The notes under the pieces: generated by a model
Databases searched by the model: none
Told to the model about the DNA's origin: nothing
Seen by the model: only the letters and a program-made list of their open reading frames with translations
Translations under genes and position numbers: made by a program
Shown: positions 13,391 to 23,166 of the stretch, one piece after another
Layout: each line of letters starts with the position of its first letter
Position numbering within the stretch: position 1 is the stretch's first letter
DNA from: Megalonaias nervosa
Lineage: Eukaryota > Mollusca > Bivalvia > Unionida > Unionidae
NCBI GenBank assembly: GCA_016617855.1
Contig: JAECUM010004931.1
Coordinates: 1 to 64,000 of the forward strand
Direction: 5' to 3'
DNA: 64,000 nt

Positions 13391-16300
13391 AGCAGAACGT
13401 AGTTTGTGGACCAGTAAGTGACCCTTTTTCATACACTCAACTTACTAAATACACATTCTTCTTCCGAGCAATTTCTGGGTAAATTTCACAGAATAACAGT
13501 AATTAAATACATTTAATTTAATACAGAAAGCTCGTTAGTTTACAATACCTTCAAAAACTCTATGTTTATGATTTCATTACAAGAAATTATTGCTGCATTG
13601 AACTTAAAGGTGATCATTTAGGCATATGTTTAAAAAACCCCACCGTAGATTCGTTCTCTTACTAGTATCCGGTTTAGATTTTCAATAAGCATTTGGATAT
13701 TTTTATAAGAAAATTCTAAACAATATTGTTCTGTTTTCTTCTCTTTATTTTCCATTCGAACAGTCGCAAGAAAAATATAAACAAGGATACAATTCCCTGC
13801 TTGTGCCCCGTGATTAACAAGGATACAATTCCCTGCTTGTGCCCAGTGATGAAAAGTCTCAACAACATTGTAACAAGATGTATTTCTTCGAAATTTGCGT
13901 TATCGTCAAAACAGCGTCTGCTGTATGTAATTCCGCTACATATATGTTGCAAATGTCTGTCAGTTTTATCCTCAGATTTACTAAACGAATTTGATTCCTC
14001 AGAAATATTAATTGACAAATTGAAAGTTCCTCCGCTTGAACTTCCTCTTTAAAAGAAAATTGAGCAGACCATATTTTGAAACTCTGAAGCTGAAATGATT
14101 TTGTGTGATTTGAGGCTTTTAGATGCTTTACATTCGGAATGTCTCCTCTGTTATCAGTGATACAACTATGAACGTGATCTATGAGTGCACGGTTCAAAGG
14201 TGTTTGTTCTCCGAGTTCTCCAAACGAGGGGGTATTTCTAACCATATCTTGAATCTTAACATGACTCTCTGAGTTTTTCTTACCGTTCTGGATTTTTAAA
14301 GAAACTTTAAATACAAAATTTCAGTGGCAAAGTACTTGGTCTCTCCCTTCCTGTCATGTTTGGTGTCGCTTTGCACAACAGCTTCATATGAAAACTCATT
14401 GTCAAACATTCTGTCTAAAACATTGTTGTTAAATTCAACTAATTTCTAAGCTGTGTTGCGATACGGAAAATTTAGGTGTGCATACGGAATTACAGATTGA
14501 ACGTCTGTATCGAACGTCAGATCAGTCGTGTAAGATTGGATTGATATGTAATAAAATTGCTCCCAATATAATGCCTCACTCTATTGAAGGAAAGTATAGT
14601 AATCCACTTCCCTTCATTTATGACGGTATTATAAAAAAAGTCATAATTGACGTATCTCCTAATATAACCTTAACAAATACTATACTTCAAACACTGATAA
14701 TGAGTTAAAAAGGATACATGATAGGTACAAAAAAAAACAAAAAAAAAAAAAAAAAAAAAAACACAAAGGCTGATCATGAAAAGTATTCTAAAGCAGCAGT
14801 AGAAAAAATATGTGTTACTGTGGAAGGACAACCAAACGTGTTGTATTGACAAGGGAATAAAATTAACAGTTTTATGAAGCAAAGAAATAAACTTTTTATG
14901 AACAATAGAAGCATGTGGAGATTAGTAATATCCCAGTTAATAATTTGTTGCTTATCCCTGTTTATTTTATCTCGTTTCGGATGCAGAGGTATAGATTCAG
15001 AACATGGAGATTAAAATCATAACGCTGTGGTCATTTTTTACTTAGAATTTTACAATATCAATAAATATTGCATGCTCACAAAATGTGTAATATATAACAA
15101 AAATTGATTAAGTGATCATAATTTTTTAATATGTAGAGTTGCAAAAAAGAAAAACAAATTAGCATAACTGGCAAATCGGCATACTATCAAATATTCTCTA
15201 ACGTTATACAAATGCGACATTAAAATCCAAACTCTATCTGCTATCTTCGAACGTTATTATACAAATACAAGATAACATTCCAAAATCTATCAAATATTCA
15301 TTAACGTTATACAAATGCGACATTAAAATGGACAAAAATTAACTATATAAACATTCTCTTTACAACTTATAAACATGGACAAGAGTTAAGCACACACTGT
15401 AAATACAATTTACATAACATATCTTCGACGTTCCATTATTTGGAAAGCATTTGCAAGTTATGTATTTTAATTTCACAACAAAGTGTTGAAATTACAAGCG
15501 TTGTAAAGTGATGCGATAAAAGCCCATGCCACACTGAAATGAAATAAGGAGAGACAGTGATCGTTTTAATGACAATCATTCGACCATGACAACTTGGAAG
15601 GGTTGGATATGATGTCAGTTGTCTTTTCTATTAATTTATTTGACAGATATTATTCTTGTTTGGTCTCAGTCTATTTTAAAGGAGACAAGAGACATTCCGT
15701 TGTCGTTTTGTTTTATGCTGGATAATAAGTGAATTTTTCAATAGCACTAGTTTCTACGGCCGATTTCAAGAAGAAAAAGGATAAAGCAATCGATTTTTAC
15801 ATTTATCTCTCGTATGTTCTTATATTAAGGGATATAGCGAGTAGGAAGCGGAGAATTCAAAAATATCCTTAAAGATATATATATAGAATTCATTTTGCGT
15901 TGGAAAGAGTTCATTACCTAAACTTGAGCCAAGAAATTTAATTTAATTGCTTGACGTTTTTAATGATGACGTAAGTATTGTTAACAAACCATGACTTGTT
16001 CAACGGAAACAAAATAAATTCGGAAAGTTTTACTAATGCTTAGCAAGAGACGAATACAATGTTAAGAAACTTATACTGCCTCTATCCGAAGAACATCCAT
16101 TAAGACAACAGACTTAACTGAGCTTGCATTTAACGGTAGACAATATGGAAAATATGTACGTGTAGTAGCTGAAACACTCAATTTAATGATATAAGACGTT
16201 AGAGAAAATGTTAGGTTTTATTCAAAAGATAAGAAATCTTCGGAAATTATTTTTGAAGAGAATAATGTTTTGGGGCGTTATTTGCTGTGTGATTCGGCAA

Positions 16301-17183
16301 CTCATTTTTTTTTTACGACGATAAACGCCGGGAAAACAAACAGCATCGGTCAACATTCCACAAAGTAGACGAACAATCGGGCAAAGCGAATCATATTCGA
16401 AACTTGATACTCATTCAAGATGAGTCATGATTCATTCCCCCTCATCGAATAACGGATTAATCACTTATCGGAAATCACAATTATACAATTTTTCGTAAAA
16501 AATATAACCAAAGAAGAACTTAAGTTTGGTCTGCTTGACAGAAGATTATGCAGATATCGACTTCATTCAAGACTCTTCTACAAATGTATCACTTGTCAAA
16601 AATTACGTCGTCGGTAAAAGTTGTTAGATTCTATGCAATATAATGACTTACAGAGGACAAATGAAAAGGTACAGATATATGCTGTGCAACAACTATAAGA
16701 CAATGTTTCATTATTTTACATTAAGTCTAGACAGCTAAACCAAAACAAGAAATTGACAGATTAGGGGAGTCATTTTAAGTCTACTTGATCGAAGTTGTAT
16801 TATGCCAGCAAATATAGCTTATTTGTAAAAAGATTGAAATATTATTATGGATTCGTTTCTTTCAAATAAAACTACATTGGGTTATCTACTGAATATCCAT
16901 TCACATAAACATTTTCAACGTTATGTTCCAAACCAAACATGGAAAAAATATATTTTCAATAGTGAACTGTAAAATGTGGCAAATGCTAAAAGAAAATATA
17001 AAGTCTGAATCAGTTGTGCACCTCTTTTGGATTAGTTTCAACCTCTGTTGTTATCGTTTACGTTCCTGCGATTTTCTTACTTCATCCGTGAATTTGTTCT
17101 GTTTGTTTTTCGTCATTCTTTCTTTGTTATTTCATATTTCAGTGTCTCGTACACGGAGTCATTGTAGTTATAATCTTATATTT
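13391..17183. other. Non-coding, no gene recognised; small local duplications
   Basis: Contains a 36-bp unit present twice at 13780-13851 (AACAAGGATACAATTCCCTG core), an A-rich run near 14731-14762, and imperfect repeats around 15180-15330 sharing CGTTATACAAATGCGACATT. Frames of 100-140 codons (for example 13859-14245 minus, 16923-17345 plus) have no recognisable domain and overlap repeats. Confidence 0.5.
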
Positions 17184-17303
17184 AACAACCACTTGTCTTA
17201 TGGGGTCAATATAAACAACCACCTGTCTTATGGGGTCAATATAAACAACCACCTGTCTTATGGGGTCAATATAAACAACCACCTTTCTTATAGGGTCAAT
17301 AGT
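17184..17303. repeat. 30-bp tandem repeat, four copies
   Basis: Four units starting AACAACCACCTGTCTTATGG at 17184, 17214, 17244 and 17274, nearly identical. Confidence 0.95.
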
Positions 17304-18067
17304 ATTACTTTCCTAAGAAAAAACAACGAGTCTCTGTGGAAATGAATTAATAGTTGATTGTGCAGCCACCATTATCTTGTCTCAGTCACACCATACACGA
17401 TCTGAACTATTCAATTTATTCAATAGCTCAAACTATTACGGACAGAAGTGTGAAAGTATACCATGTCGTGAAAAGCCATATTTACAAACCTTTACTTAGT
17501 ATCTATTTATATCTCCAGAGAGAGAGAGAGAGAGAGATTGGTTGATATATATCAATCACTCCACATTCAATCGCCTGATGCTAGAACAGAGACTGGCGTA
17601 AAACCATTGCAATCGAATATATCATTTGTTGCTTGATGGAAATTTGTCTGTATCAGATTTGTAATTCCATATTACCGCCATGATAGAGATTCAGTTTCGC
17701 TTCAAATCCACTAGAGAAATAAAATCGGTGCAATAATCAAACCTGAAGCTAAATGTTAGACATTGTTCCGCCAGAATAAAGAAAAATCCTGAAAATAATA
17801 TCCAAAGAATTCGTCATAACGGAGGCGTTTTGCTTATTGAATCTTCTTTCAGTATTTTTTTTTAAAGCCGACAAATGATTGCTTGACAACAGTTCTAATC
17901 TACCCACACAATCTCGCTGGGAAGACAGAAATTCCATCTATTACACACTGCAAAAAGCTCAATAACTGTTTATAAATAAATTCAGGCGCATAATTACCCG
18001 GAGGAATATTTTATGAAGTGTGTATCTTTATTGGGGTAGGTATGGACAGCATCATTGAAGAATGATG
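17304..18067. other. Non-coding flank of Polinton 1
   Basis: Includes a short GA run (17517-17536). No gene recognised up to the target duplication of the element. Confidence 0.5.
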
Positions 18068-18072
18068 GATGC
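18068..18072. repeat. Left target-site duplication of Polinton 1 (GATGC)
   Basis: GATGC lies directly outside the AG start of the left inverted repeat and matches 34406-34410. A sixth base can be matched (GATGCA) only if the first A of the element is counted. Confidence 0.85.
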
Positions 18073-18287
18073 AGCAGCAGAGAGGGTGAACCCTACAAAG
18101 TTGTAGAGACCTTATTTATAAAAACTAAGGGTTCCTACGAAGCTGAAAAATACCGTCAATAACGTTTAAACCAAAAAATTCTCTAATTGGGCAAGATTAT
18201 TTTTGACTTTTTTAAAATTGTTATGCGATTTCATTTACGCGTTGGTCACCCAATTTTTGTCGCCCACGCTCTGCTGTTATGAATTAA
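18073..18287 (+). repeat. Left terminal inverted repeat of Polinton 1
   Basis: Starts AGCAGCAGAGAGGGTGAACC. Matches the reverse complement of 34191-34405 with four substitutions and no gap. Its inner end overlaps the stop codon of the ATPase gene. Confidence 0.95.
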
Positions 18288-18949
18288 CCAAAGATTTTAT
18301 CCAGACCTATACGGTACCTTGATCTTGGGTCATGTAGATTTATTGTTATAAATCCGAATGGAACAGCTTGTGCTTTTGAAAAGAAGTTTTTAAATTTAAT
18401 CATGTCCATATCTCCTGAACACCAAGTATAATAAATATTTTGCAGCGTATGATTATCAACTCCATTAAACACAACCAAAATATTACAGTTATCTCTGATC
18501 ACCTTAGGTATCTGTGTGTATCTCTGAGTAACATAAATCACGTCCGTGTTTTTATGTCTACCTCGAGAAAATATTCTAGCTGGATTTGATTGTTTGTCCA
18601 GCATAACATCATCATACACTACTAAATTATTAATACTTCCGTCCAGATCATCTACAGAAGGCGCTTCATCAATATCAGTAATAAAATCAATAACGTCACT
18701 GTCTTCATTTAACACTTTTGCATTTTCATTAAAATATTTAAGTACTTCATAGCATCGTTGACCATCTACAGATGGTGCTACTAAATATAATTTATCCCAC
18801 TTTAGCCATCTCATTATCAGATTGAGCAATAATTGCGTTTTGCCAGATCCAGATGGACCTATCATAATCATTCTAATGGAATTCGGAAGCGCTGGATGGT
18901 GCTTTACTGGTTCTTGTTTTCGTGTCGCTGAAAAGTCAGTTATATCCAT
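18284..18949 (-). CDS. FtsK/HerA-type (A32-like) genome-packaging ATPase
   Basis: Intact 221-residue ATPase of the kind that Polintons and related viruses use to drive genome DNA into the empty capsid. Walker A GPSGSGKTQLL lies at about residues 32-42, Walker B LVVYDDV near 108-114, and a downstream RHKNTDVIYVTQRY stretch fits the sensor/arginine region. Length agrees with the family (about 200-260). It is the leftmost gene, reads outward, and its stop lies in the inverted repeat. It shares its start region with the divergent PLA2 gene, 12 bp away. Polinton 2 has a broken homologue at 53695-54404. Confidence 0.93.
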   Translation of the reverse strand: MDITDFSATRKQEPVKHHPALPNSIRMIMIGPSGSGKTQLLLNLIMRWLKWDKLYLVAPSVDGQRCYEVLKYFNENAKVLNEDSDVIDFITDIDEAPSVDDLDGSINNLVVYDDVMLDKQSNPARIFSRGRHKNTDVIYVTQRYTQIPKVIRDNCNILVVFNGVDNHTLQNIYYTWCSGDMDMIKFKNFFSKAQAVPFGFITINLHDPRSRYRIGLDKIFG

Positions 18950-18961
18950 ATAATAAATAAT
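18950..18961. promoter_or_regulatory. Divergent AT-rich start region between ATPase and PLA2 genes
   Basis: Only 12 bp (ATATAATAAATA on the plus strand) separate the two divergent start codons. Similar TATA-like strings precede most other start codons of the element, so this is probably a compact bidirectional promoter. Inferred from position and composition only. Confidence 0.4.
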
Positions 18962-19471
18962 ATGAGTTTATATTGTGTTCGATGCAGAGTACCTACCCAT
19001 ACCGTTGGATTGACAACGATAACAACAAAAAATAAAAGACGTGCAATTACGGGTAAATGTGCAAAATGTGATACAAAAAAATATAAATTTATTTCCGCGT
19101 CGCAAATAGTGCGTGGTGGTGATATAGCCGCATCATTAGGGAAATTACCAGGAGCTCCGTGGGCCAAATACCCCGGTGAGAAACATCTTCCTGGATATAA
19201 TTACTGTGGTCCTGGAACTCGACTTGATATTCGACTTGATGATCAAGATCAACCAAGACCCGGAGAGCATCCAGTAAATAAGATTGATCAAGCATGTCAT
19301 GTTCATGATGTTGCTTATAAAAGTAAAGATTTGCAGCAGCGGCATCTCGCAGATGTGAAATTGATTCATGCGCTAAATGCTATACCTAATAAATCTCTCA
19401 GAGAAAAACTCGCTAGTTTTCTAGTAAAATCTGCTATGAAAAGTAAAATAATGCTCGAGGCTGGTAATTAA
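18962..19471 (+). CDS. Zinc-ribbon / parvovirus-type phospholipase A2 protein
   Basis: 169 residues. The N-terminus has two CxxC pairs (C5/C8 and C33/C36), a probable zinc ribbon. The C-terminal half carries a viral PLA2 signature: calcium-loop YCGPG at 81-85, then D109xxC112xxH115D116xxY119, with H115-D116 as the catalytic dyad. A related domain in parvovirus VP1 breaches endosomal membranes; a similar entry role is likely here. All catalytic positions are intact. It is followed 16 bp later by the integrase in the same orientation. Confidence 0.85.
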   Translation: MSLYCVRCRVPTHTVGLTTITTKNKRRAITGKCAKCDTKKYKFISASQIVRGGDIAASLGKLPGAPWAKYPGEKHLPGYNYCGPGTRLDIRLDDQDQPRPGEHPVNKIDQACHVHDVAYKSKDLQQRHLADVKLIHALNAIPNKSLREKLASFLVKSAMKSKIMLEAGN

Positions 19472-19487
19472 TTATATAACTATTATA

Positions 19488-20470
19488 ATGGAATCCATTT
19501 ATTATTCCCCGAGAGGATATTGGAGAGGTAAAGCAGCAATCAGTAAACTTGCTGAAGCAGCAAAAGTTTCACGTAATGTTGCTGCATCATGGTTAGCACG
19601 ACAGGCAATATGGCAAATCTATCTACCACCACCTAAAAAAATTCAGTACGCACATTTTGATGTCAGCATCCCCAATGAAGTTCATCAAGCAAATATTTTG
19701 TTTTTACCACATGATACTGTTAAAACACGTGGACGAAAATCACGCACGTACAAATACGCATTGACTGTTGTTGACGTTGCAAGTAGATATAAAGAAGTGG
19801 AACCATTATCAACAAAGACAACATCTGAAGTTGCATCTGCGTTTGAGCGAATTTATCAACGTGGTGGTCTACGATGGCCACAGTTATTACAAGTTGATCC
19901 TGGCAAAGAATTTCTTGGTGCAGTATTATCTTTGATGAAGCGACATAACGTTAAAATCAGACGAGGACATACTGAAATTCATCGTGATCAAGCAATTGTT
20001 GAACGATTTAATCGAACACTTGCTGAGCGGTTATTTGGATATCAATACGCAAAGGAAATATCTACTGACTTTAAGTCGGGTGAGCGATCTCGTGAATGGG
20101 TTGCAAGGTTACCAAGTGTGATATCTGCATTAAATAATGAAATTACTCGTGCAACTTCCATGAAACCTTCTAATGCAATAACAAAAAATATATACCCCGT
20201 AGCGATAACGTACAACGCCGTGAACAACCAGTATTAGGTAATGTAACTGTGAGATATTTATACGAACCAGGGGAGCTTGAGGGTGGGAAAAAAAGAGCTA
20301 CTGACCCTATCTGGAGCGTGACCACACATACAATTTCTAGCGTGGTTAGATCCACTGGAAGACGTGCCATATACAGACTAGATTCTACTGCCCCTCAGCG
20401 TGGATTTGTACGTGAACAATTACAAGTAATTCCTGCAGATACACAATTACCACCACGTTCACTTATGTAA
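19488..20470 (+). CDS. Polinton integrase (retroviral DDE type), C-terminus in -1 frame
   Basis: Inserts the element DNA into the host genome. Residues 1-249 (19488-20237) hold the catalytic core: D96 in TVVDVASRYK, D137 in QVDPGKEF and E172 in VERFNRTLAERLFG, with 34 residues between D137 and E172. The expected C-terminal SH3-like part (RYLYEPGELEGGKKRATDPI) is open in the -1 frame up to the stop at 20468-20470. The shift lies between about 20183 and 20198, at an A6 run (AAAAAAT in phase) or a C4 run. It may be an indel, a sequencing error or programmed slippage. Without the tail the protein would lack its DNA-binding domain. Confidence 0.9.
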
Positions 20471-20713
20471 ATTAGCACCAGGGCGTCCAGCGCCCCGGCG
20501 TCGATTACATTCAAGACAGGTCAGCATCACATTTTCACATGTATGACCAAGATCACTATTAATTCTGTCTATGGTAAATTGTCTTGGATTATTATTCGAA
20601 TATTGCCATAACATTATTGTGTTAGAGCTTGCACAATGATTATTCTGTAGTTGCTTTAGTGTTATAATAAATTCAGTATCAATATCAAAGTCACGCTTAT
20701 TTTTTTTGGTCAC
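20459..20713 (-). CDS. HNH-like nuclease domain, probable C-terminus of the polymerase-helicase polyprotein
   Basis: 84-codon frame with an HNH/His-Me-type pattern: TIDRIN at 47-52, H57, NV at 61-62, then CLECN with C66, C69 and N70. It has no ATG start of its own and overlaps the end of the helicase frame at an A8 run on the coding strand (plus 20700-20707). One base fewer there would make helicase and HNH one reading frame. I read it as the terminal domain of the replication protein rather than a separate gene. Its 3' end overlaps the end of the integrase gene by 12 bp, tail to tail. Confidence 0.65.
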   Translation of the reverse strand: MTKKNKRDFDIDTEFIITLKQLQNNHCASSNTIMLWQYSNNNPRQFTIDRINSDLGHTCENVMLTCLECNRRRGAGRPGANLHK

Positions 20714-21731
20714 ATTGTTTATAACCCGCTAATTTTTTCTTTATTACAACAGCGTCATTAGTAATTTCCTCAGTTATCACGTAATCTATAATAACCCTAT
20801 GTAGTTGAGTTATTCTTCTAACACGAGATACTGCAAGATAGACTAAGTTTGACCATTCGATACGATCATCTACAATCCAGATATTTGTATCAGAGATAGT
20901 TAATCCCTGTGACGAATGAATCGTTATAGCATATCCTAACATCCACGGTGATTTTTCCATGTTTAATGCGCTCTCAACAACATCAATGGCAACCAAAACA
21001 ATGTCATTCAGTACAAGATTTTGTACTCGGACATTTTCAGTGTCTCCACCTGGTATTTCAACTTCAATATTCTGTCGTCGAGTATCTGATGGGCGATAAC
21101 ACAAAGGTACAGGTAACGTTGGAAACTTTTCTTTATGTAACGTAAATAATTTCTTTTGCAGTTCATCACGAACTATTTTTCTACTTGCGACTATCAAATC
21201 AGCAGGTCTCCATGAATTCAAAAAATCATTCATAGTTGTCTCTGGAATTACTTTACGCATAATCTCACATTGTATTTTATCTGGCTGTAGTCTGATTAAT
21301 CTTTTAAGTTCTTTCAGCGGCTCATCAGTAGCTCTATGGTCATCATGTATTTCTCCATAATAATCTACATTATTCTTTAGCCATTCATGTGGAGATTGTC
21401 CAACAAAGGGTGGTGGTTGACCATGATCGCCACATATAATCACAGCAGTATTCTTTGTCAATAACCATTCAAGAAATGTCTTTAGTGTTTCTAACGACAC
21501 CGTGCATATCTCGTCCCATATAATATACTTAGGTATATATTTTCCACCCATTCGCTCAGGAGTCCACGTGTCTCCGCACCATCTAAAGAAACTATGATAT
21601 GTACATGATTTTACTCCTCGTTCTTTTATTTCTCTAGCAAGTTTATGTGTAGGTGTCAAAACAATTATATCTGAACTATTATTCATAAATAAATTAATCG
21701 CAGGTTGTTTTACCTGACCCTCCACACCCAT
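20697..21731 (-). CDS. SF1 (Pif1/RecD-like) DNA helicase body, fused downstream of the polymerase
   Basis: Unwinds DNA during element replication. Visible motifs: Ia TPTHKLA (26-32), TYHSFFRW (44-51), Walker B YIIWDE (69-74), motif III IICGDHGQPPPF (98-109), a TIHSSQGLT motif V and a YLAVSR motif VI. Its Walker A (GCGGSGKTT) is not in this frame but at the end of the polymerase frame just upstream. The helicase is therefore the C-terminal half of a fusion, split by a one-base shift between about 21694 and 21715. The first dozen codons listed here are out-of-frame filler before AINLF. The similarity I recall to uncharacterised fungal (glomeromycete) proteins could not be checked. Confidence 0.82.
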   Translation of the reverse strand: MGVEGQVKQPAINLFMNNSSDIIVLTPTHKLAREIKERGVKSCTYHSFFRWCGDTWTPERMGGKYIPKYIIWDEICTVSLETLKTFLEWLLTKNTAVIICGDHGQPPPFVGQSPHEWLKNNVDYYGEIHDDHRATDEPLKELKRLIRLQPDKIQCEIMRKVIPETTMNDFLNSWRPADLIVASRKIVRDELQKKLFTLHKEKFPTLPVPLCYRPSDTRRQNIEVEIPGGDTENVRVQNLVLNDIVLVAIDVVESALNMEKSPWMLGYAITIHSSQGLTISDTNIWIVDDRIEWSNLVYLAVSRVRRITQLHRVIIDYVITEEITNDAVVIKKKLAGYKQCDQKK

Positions 21732-23166
21732 TAAGATAAACAGTCTTATGTCTAGCTACAGGATCGTATACAGATGGTGCAGATGACTTTGATATTTGAT
21801 TATTATTTCTGTAATATATTTCCTTAATTTCAACATCGGCAGATTCAGAATAACTAAGTATATTTTCTTGTTTTATCCTCCACGTCCCCCATTCACCATT
21901 ACCGAGTAGCGGTTTTAATAAATCCTTATATTTTTTATGTATATAAAATGAATCCGTAGCGACTCTGACAGCGTGACGAGGAAATTTATTTATCATCGAT
22001 AGTAGGTTTATCGAAACATAATCTAACATCGAAGATCTTAAATGAGTAAATTGTGGTGAGTCGCCATCAAGGTAGCTCACAATGGTACCTAGTTTTGTTC
22101 CATCTGATAAATAAGCATTACATCGACTTATAAATGTGTTTTTCTCCGTTGTATCAGCGATTATAAAATCTAGTTCAGCGTCGTCCATAATCAATCTTGT
22201 ACACACTCGTTTATAATCGTATGAACCACCTTGAGTAAACTTACCGATTATCTTTCTACCAAGATCTTTTGCAAGTTTTTCATCATGCTCGTTCCTGCAT
22301 TTACTTATTTTAATGACATGATCTTCATCAATATCAGGGAATTCTTTCCTGGCATCATCGACACTAAATCTGTCCGGTTCTGGTAACCAAACTTGCTTCT
22401 GTGAACTATACGATATAATTGCTTCAGTTACCCTCAACGATATTAAAAATCCAGCATCAAGCATATACCGCAATAGTACTATCGGAACCCAACATTTTTC
22501 TGAAAAATGTCTTCCAAACCAAACATAAGTAATCGCATGGAGACCCTCTCTAAACTCGAATGATTCTACATAAGCAAATCCTGTTAAGTCAAAATCTGGT
22601 CCTTCCATGGGAAGGGGTCCGTTTATTACAACCCTGGTCATCTCATGTGTAGGATGTCCGAGTTTCTTAAAGTATTTAGAACATTCTCCATATCCAAGAA
22701 AACTCCCAGGATAACATGCAGCCATATCAACTGAGATAACGTCACTATAATCGTATTTGGTATTCCATAATCCACCGTGTCCATATTCTATGCAACTTTT
22801 TTTGACATCCTCAAGGAATTCTGATCGTGTCGTTTTCCATGAATTTTTCTCCTGAGCGAAATGGGCAGCAACCGATGGTACGGTAAAACAGTTATTCAGT
22901 AATTGTCCAACTATGACATTATCAGAGGTATAGTTCAGTGCAAGATGTTCCATTTCTTCATGAAGAGATTCTGTACGGTAAATATCACCGTTAGGCCGTA
23001 CAAACTGATCGTAATCGTATTCTGAACTTTGAAATATATTTCTGATAAAATCAAATATATGACCATCATAAAACTTAATTTTTCTATCTCGTGGAAATAC
23101 CGTTACAGCATTAGTCCAATGATGTGCATTATGATCGACGATTGTTATAGGATTTCCATTTTTTTT
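21694..23166 (-). CDS. DNA polymerase (family B-like palm) ending in a helicase Walker A
   Basis: Main replicative enzyme of the element. The open frame extends upstream of the first ATG (22953) to the A8 run at 23159-23166. Counting from that ATG: motif A SVDMAACYPGSF (D76, Y81, P82), a candidate motif B LGRKIIGKFTQGG near 231-243, and motif C VRVATDSFYI (D334). Motif C reads ATDS rather than the usual DTDS, so one of the two aspartates is replaced. The last residues, GCGGSGKTT (409-417), are the P-loop of the SF1 helicase that follows in another frame. Sequence upstream (DHNAHHWTNAV region) links to the N-terminal segment. It differs strongly from the classical PolB of Polinton 2. Confidence 0.75.
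   Translation of the reverse strand, partial: KKNGNPITIVDHNAHHWTNAVTVFPRDRKIKFYDGHIFDFIRNIFQSSEYDYDQFVRPNGDIYRTESLHEEMEHLALNYTSDNVIVGQLLNNCFTVPSVAAHFAQEKNSWKTTRSEFLEDVKKSCIEYGHGGLWNTKYDYSDVISVDMAACYPGSFLGYGECSKYFKKLGHPTHEMTRVVINGPLPMEGPDFDLTGFAYVESFEFREGLHAITYVWFGRHFSEKCWVPIVLLRYMLDAGFLISLRVTEAIISYSSQKQVWLPEPDRFSVDDARKEFPDIDEDHVIKISKCRNEHDEKLAKDLGRKIIGKFTQGGSYDYKRVCTRLIMDDAELDFIIADTTEKNTFISRCNAYLSDGTKLGTIVSYLDGDSPQFTHLRSSMLDYVSINLLSMINKFPRHAVRVATDSFYIHKKYKDLLKPLLGNGEWGTWRIKQENILSYSESADVEIKEIYYRNNNQISKSSAPSVYDPVARHKTVYLNGCGGSGKTTCD

Noticed and set aside
13726..14245. Host exon candidates on both strands
   Set aside because: Overlapping plus and minus frames of about 110-130 codons have no domain or codon bias; the 36-bp duplication inside argues against coding.
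16923..17345. 140-codon plus-strand gene
   Set aside because: Ends in the 30-bp tandem repeat and has no recognisable domain; low-complexity AT-rich sequence.
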